Both the position numbers and the translations under genes were made by a program. A DNA stretch of 64,000 bases from Paracoccaceae bacterium (lineage in GTDB: Bacteria > Pseudomonadota > Alphaproteobacteria > Rhodobacterales > Rhodobacteraceae). Below, in pieces: positions 1 through 8,554 of this stretch. Each line of letters opens with the position of its first letter. Position 1 is the stretch's first letter. Below the pieces are notes generated by a model. That model was not told the origin of the DNA. It ran no database searches and saw nothing but the letters and a program-made list of their open reading frames with translations. Where the stretch lies: positions 558,001 to 622,000 of the forward strand of contig JANSYP010000001.1 in NCBI GenBank assembly GCA_024742405.1, written 5' to 3'.

Positions 1-828
1 CCGTTCGGCCAGAACCTGCCGCTGGTGCCGAAATCCGAAGCGGTGGCCGGGTTCTTTGCCGCCTGGCACTGGGTCTTCACCAAGGTGCTCGCGGCGACGG
101 TGCTGCTGCATATCGCGGGGGCGCTGAAGCACCATTTCGTCGACCGCGATGACACGTTGCGTCGGATGCTGCCCGGGCGGACCGCGCCCGAGGTGCCGCC
201 GCAGCACCATAGCGCGGCGCCGGTGTTTGCGGCCGGGGCGATCTATGCCGTCGCCATCACCATCGGGACCGTGCTGGGGCTGTCGAGCAGCCATGGCGGC
301 GTGGTGCCCGAGCCGGCGGCGCTGGCCGCGAAGCCGACCGGCTGGGTCGTGCAGGAGGGCACGCTGGGGATCACTGCGACACAGCTGGGCAGCGACCTGG
401 GCGGCCAGTTCGCCGACTGGCAGGCCGCCATCGATTACGACCCGGATGCCGAGGGCCCGGTGGTGGGCACCGTCGAGGTGGATATCGCCATTGCGTCCCT
501 GACGCTGGGCGGTGTGACCGACGAGGCCCTGAGCCCGGAGTTTCTGGATGCTGCGGACTATCCCGTGGCGCGTTTCGCCGGGGAGTTGCGCCGTACGGAC
601 ACGGACGGCGCGCTGGAGGCGGTCGGCACGCTGTCTATGAAGGGCGCCGAGGTTCCCACGGTGCTGCCGTTCACCCTCACGCTGGAGGGCGACACCGCGC
701 GCGCCGAAGGGGAACTTGTGCTCGACCGCCGCGACTTCGGCGTCGGCACGACGAGTTATAATGACGAGGCCTCAGTGGGCTTTTCTGTGGCCGTCGCCGT
801 GGTCCTGACCGCGACCCGCGCCGAGTAG
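1..828 (+). CDS. Cytochrome b561 domain fused to YceI domain (5' partial)
   Basis: The reading frame is open from the first base, so the true start lies upstream; the GTG at 25 is only an internal codon. The visible N-terminal part has the last helices of a di-haem cytochrome b561, with histidines in AWHWV and LLHIAGALKHHF that are plausible haem ligands. A short linker and a further hydrophobic helix (about residues 75-95) follow. The C-terminal ~175 residues form a YceI-like lipid-binding beta-barrel (DYPVARFAG, LSMKG, LDRRDFGVG are typical). The b561 part should sit in the inner membrane and pass electrons, with the YceI domain in the periplasm, perhaps handling an isoprenoid quinone. That role is inferred from the families. 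Confidence 0.85.
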   Translation, partial: PFGQNLPLVPKSEAVAGFFAAWHWVFTKVLAATVLLHIAGALKHHFVDRDDTLRRMLPGRTAPEVPPQHHSAAPVFAAGAIYAVAITIGTVLGLSSSHGGVVPEPAALAAKPTGWVVQEGTLGITATQLGSDLGGQFADWQAAIDYDPDAEGPVVGTVEVDIAIASLTLGGVTDEALSPEFLDAADYPVARFAGELRRTDTDGALEAVGTLSMKGAEVPTVLPFTLTLEGDTARAEGELVLDRRDFGVGTTSYNDEASVGFSVAVAVVLTATRAE

Positions 829-907
829 GCGGGGCCGGAGCGGCAATGCCGGGCGTCGCGCCGGAGCCGATGGTCCGGGCCTGATGCGGAAGCCCGTGGC
901 TAGGGGG

Positions 908-929
908 AGGGCGGCGCCGGGTCCGCCCT
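908..929. terminator. GC-rich hairpin between convergent genes
   Basis: AGGGCGG and CCGCCCT are perfect 7-bp arms around an 8-nt loop, located between the end of the b561-YceI gene and the end of znuB. It has no T-tract, so intrinsic termination is only possible. It overlaps the znuB stop codon. Confidence 0.35.
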
Positions 930-1734
930 AACGCGGTGGCGCGCGGCTCAGCAGGGCCGCGGCACTGTTGGAGAGCACAAAGACCAGCGCCGCGGCACAG
1001 ACGATGGTCGGCCCGGTGGGCGTGTCGGCGGCAAAGGACAGCGCGATCCCGGCCAGAACCGACGCGGCGGCCAGCGCCGTGGCAATCGCGGCCATCCCCT
1101 CTGGCGTGCGCGCCATGGGCCGGGCCGCGGCCGCAGGGATGATCAGCAGCGCCGCGATCAGCAGCACGCCCACCACCTTGATCGCCAGAGCCACCACCAG
1201 CGCCAGGGCGACCGTCAGGATCAGCCGCTCGCGCTCCGGCCGGATGCCGCTGGCCTGGGCCAGCTCCGGCGAAAGCGTCGCGGTCAGCAGCGCCGACCAG
1301 CGCCAGGCGACAAGTGCGCTCACGGATGCGGCGCCGAGCCAGATCAGCGCCACATCCACCCAGCGTACGGCAAGGATGTCGCCGAAGAGATAGGCGGACA
1401 GATCGAGCCGTACGCCGGGCACAAAGGCGATGGCGACGATGCCGAAGGCCAGCGCGGAGTGGGACATCACGCCCAGAAGCGTATCGACCGCGATGCCGCG
1501 ACCCGACAACCGGCTGACCGCGAGCGCCATGGTGAGCGCGACGGCGAGCGTGCCGGCCAAAAGCGGTACCGACAGCGCCAGCGACAGCGCGATGCCCAGC
1601 ATCGCGGCATGCGCCGTGGCATCGCCGAAATAGGCCATGCGCCGCCAGACCACGAAACAGCCCAGAGGGGCCGCGGCCAGCGCCACGCCGAGCCCGGCGA
1701 GGATCGCGCGCATCAGGAACGGATCGAGCGTCAT
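928..1734 (-). CDS. znuB: Zinc ABC transporter permease ZnuB
   Basis: Inner-membrane permease of the high-affinity zinc importer, ABC-3 family, about 268 residues with 7-8 hydrophobic segments. I chose the start at MTLDPFLM (1734). The longer open frame to 1893 runs into znuC and reads as low-complexity arginine/alanine sequence. The motif FGDATAHAAMLGIALS near residue 35 is the conserved coupling and early-membrane region of ZnuB/MntB permeases, and the late stretch KVVGVLLIAALLIIPAAAAR is equally typical. The gene starts a few bases after znuC ends, forming zur-znuC-znuB on the minus strand. ZnuA is encoded divergently. It is likely repressed by Zur when zinc is sufficient. Confidence 0.93.
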   Translation of the reverse strand: MTLDPFLMRAILAGLGVALAAAPLGCFVVWRRMAYFGDATAHAAMLGIALSLALSVPLLAGTLAVALTMALAVSRLSGRGIAVDTLLGVMSHSALAFGIVAIAFVPGVRLDLSAYLFGDILAVRWVDVALIWLGAASVSALVAWRWSALLTATLSPELAQASGIRPERERLILTVALALVVALAIKVVGVLLIAALLIIPAAAARPMARTPEGMAAIATALAAASVLAGIALSFAADTPTGPTIVCAAALVFVLSNSAAALLSRAPPR

Positions 1735-1741
1735 GGCCGCC

Positions 1742-2491
1742 TCATTCCGCGGCCGGACGATCGATGTCGTCATGGCTGTGGCCGTGGTGCTCGTGGCGGT
1801 AGAGCGCCAGCGCGCCCTGCGTGCCGGTGCCGAAGAGCGCCTGATAGGCCGGTGCGGCGGAGACGGTTTCCGGCGTGCCCTCGCAGCAGACATGGCCGTT
1901 CAGGCAGATCACCCTGTCGGAGGCGCTCATCACCACATGGAGCTCGTGGCTGACCATCAGCACCGCGCAGCCCAGATCGTCGCGCAAGCCTTCGATCTGG
2001 CGGTAGAAGGCGGCCGAGCCCGGCTGGTCGAGCCCCTGGGTCGCCTCGTCGAGGATCAGAAGGTCGGGATCGCTCAGCAACGCGCGGGCGAGCAGCACGC
2101 GCTGGAATTGCCCTCCCGAGAGCGCTGCCATCTGGCGGTGACTGAGGTCCGGCACACCCGCAGTGTCCAGCGCGGACGCGATGCGCGCGCGCGGCACCGC
2201 GTCGGGCAGGCAGAGAAACCGTGCCACGGTGATCGGCAGCGTGGGATCGATCTGAAGCCGCTGGGGAACATAGCCGATGCGCAGGCCGGGGGCGTGCCGG
2301 ATCTCGCCGCCGCTCAGCGGCACCGCGCCGATGAGCGCGCGCAGGAAGGTCGATTTGCCCGACCCGTTGGGACCGACGATGGTGACGATCTCGCCCCGGT
2401 CGATATGGAAGTCGATGCCATGCAGCGCCCGGGTCCCGCCATAGCGGACGTCGAGCCCGTGGCAGTCGATCAGCGGTGTGTCCGGACTCAT
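1742..2491 (-). CDS. znuC: Zinc ABC transporter ATP-binding protein ZnuC
   Basis: ATPase of the zinc importer, 249 residues. Walker A is GPNGSGKST (about residue 41), the signature is LSGGQFQRVLLARAL, Walker B is LLILDEATQGLD, and the switch histidine is in MVSHELH. The ATG at 2491 overlaps the zur stop codon in an ATGA arrangement, which decides the start over the longer open frame reaching 3214. The extreme C-terminus is His-rich (HEHHGHSHDD), as often seen in ZnuC, and may sense or buffer zinc. It works with ZnuB and the periplasmic ZnuA. Confidence 0.95.
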   Translation of the reverse strand: MSPDTPLIDCHGLDVRYGGTRALHGIDFHIDRGEIVTIVGPNGSGKSTFLRALIGAVPLSGGEIRHAPGLRIGYVPQRLQIDPTLPITVARFLCLPDAVPRARIASALDTAGVPDLSHRQMAALSGGQFQRVLLARALLSDPDLLILDEATQGLDQPGSAAFYRQIEGLRDDLGCAVLMVSHELHVVMSASDRVICLNGHVCCEGTPETVSAAPAYQALFGTGTQGALALYRHEHHGHSHDDIDRPAAE

Positions 2492-2973
2492 GTCGCCGCG
2501 GCACCGTTGGCACAGCGCGGGCAGGTGCCTTCGGCTTCGATCACGGTACGGGCGATGGCAAAGCCGCTGGCCTTGGCCGCGCGCCCCAGCGCACCCGCAG
2601 CCGGCGCGGTGTCGGTTTCCGCGACCGTGCCACAGTCCGAGCAGATCAGGAAGGCCGGCTGATGGGTCTGACCCGGCAGGCCGCAGGCGATGAAGGCGTT
2701 GAGTTTTTCGATCCGGTGCGCGAAGCCGTGGGAGACCAGAAACTCCAGCGCGCGGTACGCCACCGGAGGCTGCTTGCCCAGCCCGTCGGCGCGCAACCGG
2801 TCGAGGATCTCGTAGGCGCCGAGCGCGCGGTGCTCGCCCAGAAGATATTCGAGAACGCGCCGCCGCACCGGCGTCAACTGCAGCCCGCGTTCCGCGCAGG
2901 CACGGTCGGCCGCGGCCAGCCCGTCGGCGATACAGGCGGCGTGGTCGTGGCGTTCGAATCCTTGGCCACTCAT
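2488..2973 (-). CDS. zur: Fur-family zinc uptake regulator Zur
   Basis: 161 residues, the usual size for Fur-family repressors. The N-terminal winged helix contains LTPVRRRVLEYLLGEHRALGAYEILDRL. The dimerisation part has the structural zinc-binding CxxC pairs CSDC and CPRC and a cysteine in FIACGL. The cysteine pattern and its place as first gene of zur-znuC-znuB support zinc (Zur) rather than iron (Fur). With zinc bound it should repress both the znu operon and the divergent znuA. Two dyads in the 111-bp divergent gap are candidate binding sites. Confidence 0.93.
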   Translation of the reverse strand: MSGQGFERHDHAACIADGLAAADRACAERGLQLTPVRRRVLEYLLGEHRALGAYEILDRLRADGLGKQPPVAYRALEFLVSHGFAHRIEKLNAFIACGLPGQTHQPAFLICSDCGTVAETDTAPAAGALGRAAKASGFAIARTVIEAEGTCPRCANGAAAT

Positions 2974-3022
2974 CGGGACGTCCGGCGCAGGCGCATGGCT
3001 GCGGCTCCTCTTTTCGGGACTT

Positions 3023-3040
3023 GCTATGATATATTATAGC
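3023..3040. promoter_or_regulatory. AT-rich 18-bp near-palindrome between zur and znuA
   Basis: GCTATGATATATTATAGC is symmetrical except for one base pair on each side of the centre. It lies 50 bp upstream of the zur start and 45 bp upstream of znuA, so it could overlap the -10 region of either promoter. It is a candidate Zur operator; assignment rests on position and symmetry. Confidence 0.6.
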
Positions 3041-3060
3041 CTGTAGGTGTCCATGCCTGA

Positions 3061-3075
3061 TGTTATAAGGTAACA
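3061..3075. promoter_or_regulatory. Candidate Zur box in front of znuA
   Basis: TGTTATAAGGTAACA consists of perfect TGTTA/TAACA arms around five bases, ending 9 bp before the znuA start. AT-rich TGTTA-type dyads resemble published Zur boxes, which contain GTTATA(A)-like halves. Binding here would block znuA transcription or elongation. Confidence 0.6.
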
Positions 3076-3084
3076 GGTGGGGCC

Positions 3085-4341
3085 ATGGGGCGGACCAAGA
3101 ATATTGTGACAGGGCTGGGGGTCGGCCTGGTGTTGACGGCGGCAGGACCTGCGGTGAAGGCCGACGTGCCCAGTGTTGCCGTGGACATCGCGCCGCTGCA
3201 CGGGCTGGTGGCACAGGTGATGGGCGATCTGGGCACGCCGTCGCTGATTCTGCCGCAGGGCGCCTCGCCCCATGACCATACGCTGCGGCCGAGCGAAGCG
3301 CGCGCGCTGCACAATGCCGACATGCTGTTCTGGACCTCGGACGGTCTGACGCCCTGGCTCGTGCGGACCCTCGAGACGCGCCCGGCAGATGAGGTGCTGG
3401 CGCCCATGATGGCGCGCGATGGCACGGTCACCCACGGGTTCCGCGAGGTGGCCATCTTTGGCGATGGCGACGGCGGGCATGACCATGCACATGGTGGCCA
3501 TGACGACCACGGGCATGAGGAACATGCCGAAGACGATCACGATGCGCATGGGCACGAGGAGCATGCCGGGGACGACGAGGGGCATGAAGACCACGCGCAC
3601 GGTGATGAGCATGCGCACAAGGATGATCATGGGCATGAGGCAGCCCATGGGGACGAACACGCCCATGAAGACCATGCGCATGAGGACGAACACGCGCATG
3701 AGGAGCGCGCGGACGCTCATGCCCATGGGGACGACCACGGGCATGAGGAAGACCATGGGCACAAGGAGGCGGATGCCCAGGGACATGATCACGGCCACGA
3801 CCATCCTCATGACCATGGTGACGGCACCGATCCCCATGGCTGGCTCGATCCGCAGAACGCGAGCCTATGGCTGGACATGATTGCCGAGGACCTTGCCGCG
3901 GCCGACCCCGACAATGCGGAAACCTATCGGGCGAACGCCGCAGCGGGTCAGGCGGACATCGCGGCCGCGACGGCGCAGGTCCAAGACGCGTTGAGCGGGG
4001 CGGGCGACGTCGAATTCGTCGTCTTCCACGATGCCTACCAGTATTTCGAGAATCGCTTCGGCCTCGCGCCGCTCGGAGCCATCAGCCTCTCGGACGCCTC
4101 CGCACCGGGTCCCGCGCATCTGCAGGAGCTGCGCGCCGAAGTTGCCAAGCATGGCACGGTCTGCATCTTTGCAGAGCCGCAGTTCGACCCGGCGCTGGCC
4201 GCGACGGTTGCCGAAGGCAGTGGCGGGACGGTGGCCGTGCTCGACCCGCTGGGGCAGGGGATCGAGCCTGGTCCAGGGTTCTATCCGGCGCTGCTGGTCT
4301 CTCTGGGCGACGCTATCGCAGGCTGCGCGGAGACGTCGTGA
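3085..4341 (+). CDS. znuA: Zinc-binding periplasmic protein ZnuA with very long His-rich loop
   Basis: Solute-binding protein of the zinc importer, cluster A-I family, 418 residues against the usual ~310. Residues 1-27 form a signal peptide ending near AVKADV. The first lobe carries the conserved metal-ligand region ASPHDHTLRPSEARAL. Residues about 130-252 form a His/Asp/Glu-rich insert of repeated DHGHEE, HAHED and HGDEHAH units. The family metal sites resume at DPHGWLDPQNASLW, then VVFHDAYQYFENRFGL and FAEPQFDPALA. His-rich loops in ZnuA proteins are known to capture or buffer zinc; this one is several times longer than most. It is divergent from zur-znuCB with two dyads in the gap. The start has a good purine-rich ribosome site (AGGTGGGG). 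Confidence 0.95.
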   Translation: MGRTKNIVTGLGVGLVLTAAGPAVKADVPSVAVDIAPLHGLVAQVMGDLGTPSLILPQGASPHDHTLRPSEARALHNADMLFWTSDGLTPWLVRTLETRPADEVLAPMMARDGTVTHGFREVAIFGDGDGGHDHAHGGHDDHGHEEHAEDDHDAHGHEEHAGDDEGHEDHAHGDEHAHKDDHGHEAAHGDEHAHEDHAHEDEHAHEERADAHAHGDDHGHEEDHGHKEADAQGHDHGHDHPHDHGDGTDPHGWLDPQNASLWLDMIAEDLAAADPDNAETYRANAAAGQADIAAATAQVQDALSGAGDVEFVVFHDAYQYFENRFGLAPLGAISLSDASAPGPAHLQELRAEVAKHGTVCIFAEPQFDPALAATVAEGSGGTVAVLDPLGQGIEPGPGFYPALLVSLGDAIAGCAETS

Positions 4342-4362
4342 CCGCGGAGGGCGGGCCCGGCC

Positions 4363-5886
4363 TCATAGGCCGAGCTTCGCCGCGACGATCTGATTGACGG
4401 CCTTCGGGTTGGCCTTGCCACCGGTGGCCTTCATCACCTGACCGACGAACCATCCCGCGAGCTTCGGATTCTGCTTGGCCTTTTCGACCTGTGCGGGATT
4501 GTCGGCGATCACCTTGTCCACAGCGGCCTCGATCGCGCCGGTGTCGGTGACTTGGCGCATGCCACGGGCCTCCACGATCTCGGCCGGGTCGCCACCCTCG
4601 GTAAAGACGATCTCGAAGAGCTCCTTGGCGATCTTGCCCGAAATGTCGCCCTTGGTGATCAGATCGACGATCCCGCCGAGCTGGTCTGCCGAGACGGGCG
4701 TCTCGGTGATCGTGTGATCCTCTTTCTTCAGCCGTCCGAAGAGCTCGTTGATCACCCAGTTGGCGGCGAGCTTGCCATCGCGGCCGTCCGACCCTCCACC
4801 GACAACCGCCTCGAAATAGGCGGCATTGTCCACATCTGCGGTCAATACGCTGGCATCATAGTCCGTCAAGCCGAATTCCGACATAAAGCGCGCCTTCTTG
4901 GCGTCGGGCAGTTCGGGCAGCGCGGCGGCGATATCGTCGACCCACGCCTGTTCGATCTCCAGCGGCAGCAGATCAGGGCAGGGGAAATAGCGATAGTCAT
5001 GCGCCTCTTCCTTGGACCGCATGGACCGCGTCTCGCCCTTGTCGGGATCGTAGAGCCGGGTTTCCTGCACGATGGTGCCGCCGTCCTCGAGGATGCCGAT
5101 CTGGCGGCGCGCCTCATACTCGATGGCGGCCTGGATAAAGCGCATGGAGTTCATGTTCTTGATCTCGCAGCGCGTGCCGAGATGGGAGAAATCCTGGCTC
5201 TCCTGATAGCGCTCGTAGTCGCCGGGGCGGCAGACCGACACGTTCACGTCGGCGCGCAGGTTGCCGTTTTGCATGTTGCCGTCGCAGGTGCCGAGATAGC
5301 GCATGATCTGGCGCAGCTTCACGACATACGCCGCGGCCTCTTCGGGTCCGCGGATATCGGGGCGGGAGACGATTTCCATCAGCGCCACACCGGTGCGGTT
5401 GAGATCGACGAAGGACATGTGCGGGTCCATGTCGTGGATCGATTTGCCCGCGTCCTGTTCGAGGTGGATGCGCTCGATGCGGACGCGGCGCGCGATGCCT
5501 TCGCCCATCTCCACGATCACCTCGCCCTCGCCGACGATCGGGTGGTAGAGCTGGCTGATCTGATAGCCCTGGGGCAGGTCGGGGTAGAAATAGTTCTTGC
5601 GGTCGAAGGCGCTGGTCAGGTTGATCCCGGCCTTGAGCCCCAGCCCGGTGCGCACGGCCTGGGCGACGCAGAACTCGTTGATCACCGGCAGCATGCCCGG
5701 CATCGCGGCATCGACGAAAGCGACGTTGGAGTTGGGCTCCGCGCCGAACGTGGTGGAGGCGCCTGAAAAGAGCTTGGCGTTGGACGAAACCTGGGCGTGG
5801 ACCTCCAGCCCGATCACGAGTTCCCAGTCCTGCTTGGCCCCGGCGATGACCTTGGGGGCAGGGGGCGTATGGGCGATGTCCAGCAT
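4363..5886 (-). CDS. gatB: Asp-tRNA(Asn)/Glu-tRNA(Gln) amidotransferase subunit B
   Basis: 507 residues, close to the family norm. GatB is the tRNA-binding, kinase-like subunit of GatCAB, which converts mischarged Glu-tRNA(Gln) or Asp-tRNA(Asn) to the correct amide form. The GatB signature is clear near the N-terminus ([20 protein letters not shown]), then [28 protein letters not shown]-like text, and the helical C-terminal YqeY-like domain ending [15 protein letters not shown]. gatA and gatC are not next to it, which is common in this group. It is convergent with znuA with only about 20 bp between stop codons, and stands as a single gene. Confidence 0.97.
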   Translation of the reverse strand: MLDIAHTPPAPKVIAGAKQDWELVIGLEVHAQVSSNAKLFSGASTTFGAEPNSNVAFVDAAMPGMLPVINEFCVAQAVRTGLGLKAGINLTSAFDRKNYFYPDLPQGYQISQLYHPIVGEGEVIVEMGEGIARRVRIERIHLEQDAGKSIHDMDPHMSFVDLNRTGVALMEIVSRPDIRGPEEAAAYVVKLRQIMRYLGTCDGNMQNGNLRADVNVSVCRPGDYERYQESQDFSHLGTRCEIKNMNSMRFIQAAIEYEARRQIGILEDGGTIVQETRLYDPDKGETRSMRSKEEAHDYRYFPCPDLLPLEIEQAWVDDIAAALPELPDAKKARFMSEFGLTDYDASVLTADVDNAAYFEAVVGGGSDGRDGKLAANWVINELFGRLKKEDHTITETPVSADQLGGIVDLITKGDISGKIAKELFEIVFTEGGDPAEIVEARGMRQVTDTGAIEAAVDKVIADNPAQVEKAKQNPKLAGWFVGQVMKATGGKANPKAVNQIVAAKLGL

Positions 5887-6051
5887 GGGCGGCCTCCGTC
5901 AGCAACAGCCGGGGGTTTAGGCGCGGGCGCGGGCGACGGCAAGGGTGCATGGGCGGGATACCGGCGGTCCAGGAGCGTTCCGCCGGAGAATATTGCAGTG
6001 CAGCACTGTTTGGGGCATCAGATGCAGATCAAAAATCAGCGGGACGGGACG

Positions 6052-6720
6052 ATGGGACTTTTCGGGGGCAAGTTTGGCATTGCGATGGCATGCGCGGCGG
6101 CAGGTTTTCTGAGCGCCTGTGCCGTCGGGGACGTGAGCCGCGGCACCGCGGCCGAAGCAGAACTGCCGGTGCTGCGCTGGGATCATGTCGATCAGGGCGA
6201 TGCCTGGACCGAGACGACGCTTGAAGCGCTCCGTACCCACGGTGCGCCGCTGCTGATCGAGGAGCCGCGGGACATTGCGGCCTACTGCCCGGCCTATCCC
6301 GAGGCCAGCGAAGAGGATCGCGCGGCCTTCTGGGCCGGGCTGCTGTCGGCGCTGGCCAAACATGAGAGCACCTGGCGCCAGACCGCCGTGGGCGGCGGCG
6401 GTCGCTGGTTCGGGCTCACGCAGATCTCGCCCGGGACCGCGCGCGGCTATGGCTGCGAGGCCCGGTCGGGTCAGGCGCTTCTGGACGGGGAAAAGAACCT
6501 GTCCTGCGCGGTGCGGATCATGGCCGAAACCGTTCCGCGCGACGGCGTGGTGAGCCACGGGATGCGCGGCGTCGCCGCGGACTGGGGCCCGTTCCATTCG
6601 ACGCGCAAGCGCGAGGACATGAAGGCCTGGACCAGCGCGCAACCCTATTGCACGGCGAGCGCGGAGAGTGGCTCCGGTGTCGGTGCGCGCTGGTTCGGAG
6701 CCCGCGCGGCAGCGGAGTGA
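6052..6720 (+). CDS. Lipoprotein with lysozyme-like (SLT) transglycosylase fold
   Basis: 222 residues from the ATG at 6052, preceded by a GGGACGGGA ribosome site; an ATG at 6022 is also in frame. The N-terminus is a lipoprotein signal with lipobox LSAC (Cys about residue 24), so the protein is probably membrane-anchored. The core matches transglycosylase SLT proteins: LLSALAKHESTWRQTAVGGGGRWFGLTQISPGTARGYGC, with a catalytic-type glutamate in KHEST and the conserved FGLTQIS strand. It should cleave or bind peptidoglycan strands. The last third (ADWGPFHSTRKREDM) is typical of a Rhodobacteraceae subfamily. It is a single gene with about 165 bp of non-coding sequence upstream. Confidence 0.8.
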   Translation: MGLFGGKFGIAMACAAAGFLSACAVGDVSRGTAAEAELPVLRWDHVDQGDAWTETTLEALRTHGAPLLIEEPRDIAAYCPAYPEASEEDRAAFWAGLLSALAKHESTWRQTAVGGGGRWFGLTQISPGTARGYGCEARSGQALLDGEKNLSCAVRIMAETVPRDGVVSHGMRGVAADWGPFHSTRKREDMKAWTSAQPYCTASAESGSGVGARWFGARAAAE

Positions 6721-6765
6721 TGCCGCGCGGTTTGGCGGTTTGCGGACCCATTGGTCGGGATTCCG

Positions 6766-7386
6766 TCAGGCGCTCACCGGATCGGTGACGAATGCCGCGG
6801 CCAGGGCGGTGAGTTCCTCCTGACGGATCTCGTGCCCGCCCGGATGGATAGCTGTGGTGACCTCGGCGCCCTCCCTCTCAAAAAGCCCGATCAGCGCCTC
6901 GGTCATCGGCCAGGGGCAGATCGGATCGTGGCGCCCGGCGGTGATCAGCACATGCTTGCCTGCCAGACCCGGCGGAGGCGCCGGTGTCCAGGGGATGAGC
7001 GGGTGCAGCAGTGCCGCCCGGTCGAAGAGATCGGGCGCGTCAAACATCACCGAAGCGAGGATGTTGGCCCCGTTCGAATAGCCGAGCCCAAAGACCGGCG
7101 CGTCGGGATGCGCCGCCTTATGGGTCCGGACGAAACCCGCCATCTTTTCCGTGCCCCGGGCGAGATCGTCCATATCGTAGACGCCCTCGCCCGTGCGGCG
7201 GAAAAACCGCGCCGCGCCCCGTTCTGAGACATCGCCGCGCGGTGCGACCAGTCCCGCGCCGGGCAGGATCTGGTCGACCAGACCGGTGAACTGATGCTCA
7301 TCCCCGCCGGTGCCGTGGAAGGCAAAGACCAGGGGCGCGCCCGGCGCGGGTGGCCGGGCGATGTGGTGATAGCTGTCACGTGCCAT
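6766..7386 (-). CDS. Alpha/beta hydrolase, phospholipase/carboxylesterase (MhqD-like)
   Basis: 206 residues with the compact carboxylesterase fold. FAFHGTGGDEHQF supplies the oxyanion-hole loop, GLGYSNGANI the nucleophile elbow (Ser), GRHDPICP the acid, and PGGHEI the catalytic histidine. It is encoded 14 bp downstream of a VOC ring-cleavage dioxygenase gene on the same strand. This matches the Bacillus mhqD/mhqO arrangement, whose products help detoxify hydroquinones and quinones. The physiological substrate here is unknown; a role in hydrolysing a ring-cleavage product or quinone adduct is inferred from that pairing. Confidence 0.85.
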   Translation of the reverse strand: MARDSYHHIARPPAPGAPLVFAFHGTGGDEHQFTGLVDQILPGAGLVAPRGDVSERGAARFFRRTGEGVYDMDDLARGTEKMAGFVRTHKAAHPDAPVFGLGYSNGANILASVMFDAPDLFDRAALLHPLIPWTPAPPPGLAGKHVLITAGRHDPICPWPMTEALIGLFEREGAEVTTAIHPGGHEIRQEELTALAAAFVTDPVSA

Positions 7387-7400
7387 ACCGTTTCTCCTTC

Positions 7401-8330
7401 TCAGTCTGCGATGGGCACAAGCTGCGCCTCGAGCTGAGGCCGCAGATGTTCGTGCTGGACCGGCAGGCGCAGGGCCTCGCCCAGATGCGCCGTGTCCTCG
7501 TCCTGGTCGAAGCCGGGCTCGTTGGTTGCAATCTCGAACAGAACATTGCCGGGCGTCCGGAAGTAGATCGCCCAGAAATAGTCCCGGTCGATTACGGGCG
7601 TGACGGCATAGCCGGTGTCCACGAGCGCCTTGCGCACGTCCAGCTGGGCCGCGCGGTCGGGCACGGCAAAGGCGATATGGTGCACCGATCCCGCCCCGGG
7701 CCGCGAGAAGTTCGCACCCGCATGCACCTCCAGGTCGATGCTGTCGGCGCCGTTGCCGCCGGGCAGCTGAAAGCGCTGGACGCCGTCTGTGCTGTCCGTG
7801 GCCTCGTAGCCCATGAACTTCAGCAGCTCACCCGTGGCGTCCGCATCGCGCAGGCGCAGACGGGCGCCGGAAAAGCCCTTGATCGCGGCCTCTTCGGGCA
7901 CGTCCGAGCCGGTCCAGGGGGCGCGGGTATCTTCGGTCTCGACCAGGGCGAACCCGTCGCCATCGGGCCCGTCAAAGCGCAGCCGCGCCTGCCCGAAATC
8001 GCTGTCCATGGCCAGCCCGGTCACGCTGAGACGCTCCAGCCGCTCCTGCCAATAGGGCAGCGCGCCCTTGGGCACGGCAAAGCCGGTCTCGCCAACCTCG
8101 CCGATCCCCGGCCTGCCGCGGGCGGCATTGGGGAAGGGAAAGTAGGTCATGACCGAGCCGGGCGTGCCGACCTCGTCGCCATAATAGAGGTGATAGACGT
8201 CGGGCGCGTCGAAATTCACCGTTTTCTTCACGCGGCGCAGTCCGAGCGTCTTGGTGAAGAACGCGTTGTTTTGCTGAGCGTCTGCGGCCAGCGATGTGAC
8301 GTGGTGCAGTCCTTTGATTTGAGTGAGCAT
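7401..8330 (-). CDS. VOC-family ring-cleaving dioxygenase (MhqO-like)
   Basis: 309 residues starting at MLTQIKGLHHVTSLA (8330), the standard start for this family; upstream open sequence to 8579 is not coding-like. It contains two VOC modules: GLHHVTSLAADAQQNNAFF near the N-terminus and SVHHIAFAVPDRAAQLDV near residue 210, with a late glutamate in GNVLFEIATNEPGFD. The two histidines and the glutamate are the expected metal ligands of extradiol-type dioxygenases. MhqO-type proteins are linked to hydroquinone/quinone resistance. It is the first gene of a two-gene operon with the downstream esterase, and is divergent from an MBL-fold hydrolase across about 220 bp. Confidence 0.88.
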   Translation of the reverse strand: MLTQIKGLHHVTSLAADAQQNNAFFTKTLGLRRVKKTVNFDAPDVYHLYYGDEVGTPGSVMTYFPFPNAARGRPGIGEVGETGFAVPKGALPYWQERLERLSVTGLAMDSDFGQARLRFDGPDGDGFALVETEDTRAPWTGSDVPEEAAIKGFSGARLRLRDADATGELLKFMGYEATDSTDGVQRFQLPGGNGADSIDLEVHAGANFSRPGAGSVHHIAFAVPDRAAQLDVRKALVDTGYAVTPVIDRDYFWAIYFRTPGNVLFEIATNEPGFDQDEDTAHLGEALRLPVQHEHLRPQLEAQLVPIAD

Positions 8331-8554
8331 GTCTGTCTCTCCTGGCGGGCGTCGACGGACACCCGTGCTTGTCCCCGATATGGGGTGGTGCATCACAGAA
8401 CGGAGAGCAGGATCCGCACAGGACTTGCGCGTTGCGGAACAGTGGCCCGCGGTGGGGCGTGGTGCTTGCCGAGCGGGCGGCTCTGGTGCTTTCTGGGGGC
8501 CATGGGGACGCATTGGCAGATGAACGGGTCTTCGGGCGCGTGGGGCGATCGCCT

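Noticed and set aside
3034-3837. Long minus-strand open frame, very Met/Val-rich, opposite znuA
   Set aside because: It is the antisense of the His-rich repeats (CAT/CAC codons read as ATG/GTG). Low complexity, no family, no ribosome site.
4552-5766. 404-residue plus-strand open frame opposite gatB
   Set aside because: Antisense of a highly conserved gene in GC-rich DNA; composition is His/Asp/Val-rich without any motif.
5996-6008. CAGTG-CAG-CACTG dyad before the lysozyme-like lipoprotein gene
   Set aside because: Five-base arms are common by chance in this sequence, and no regulator is nearby.
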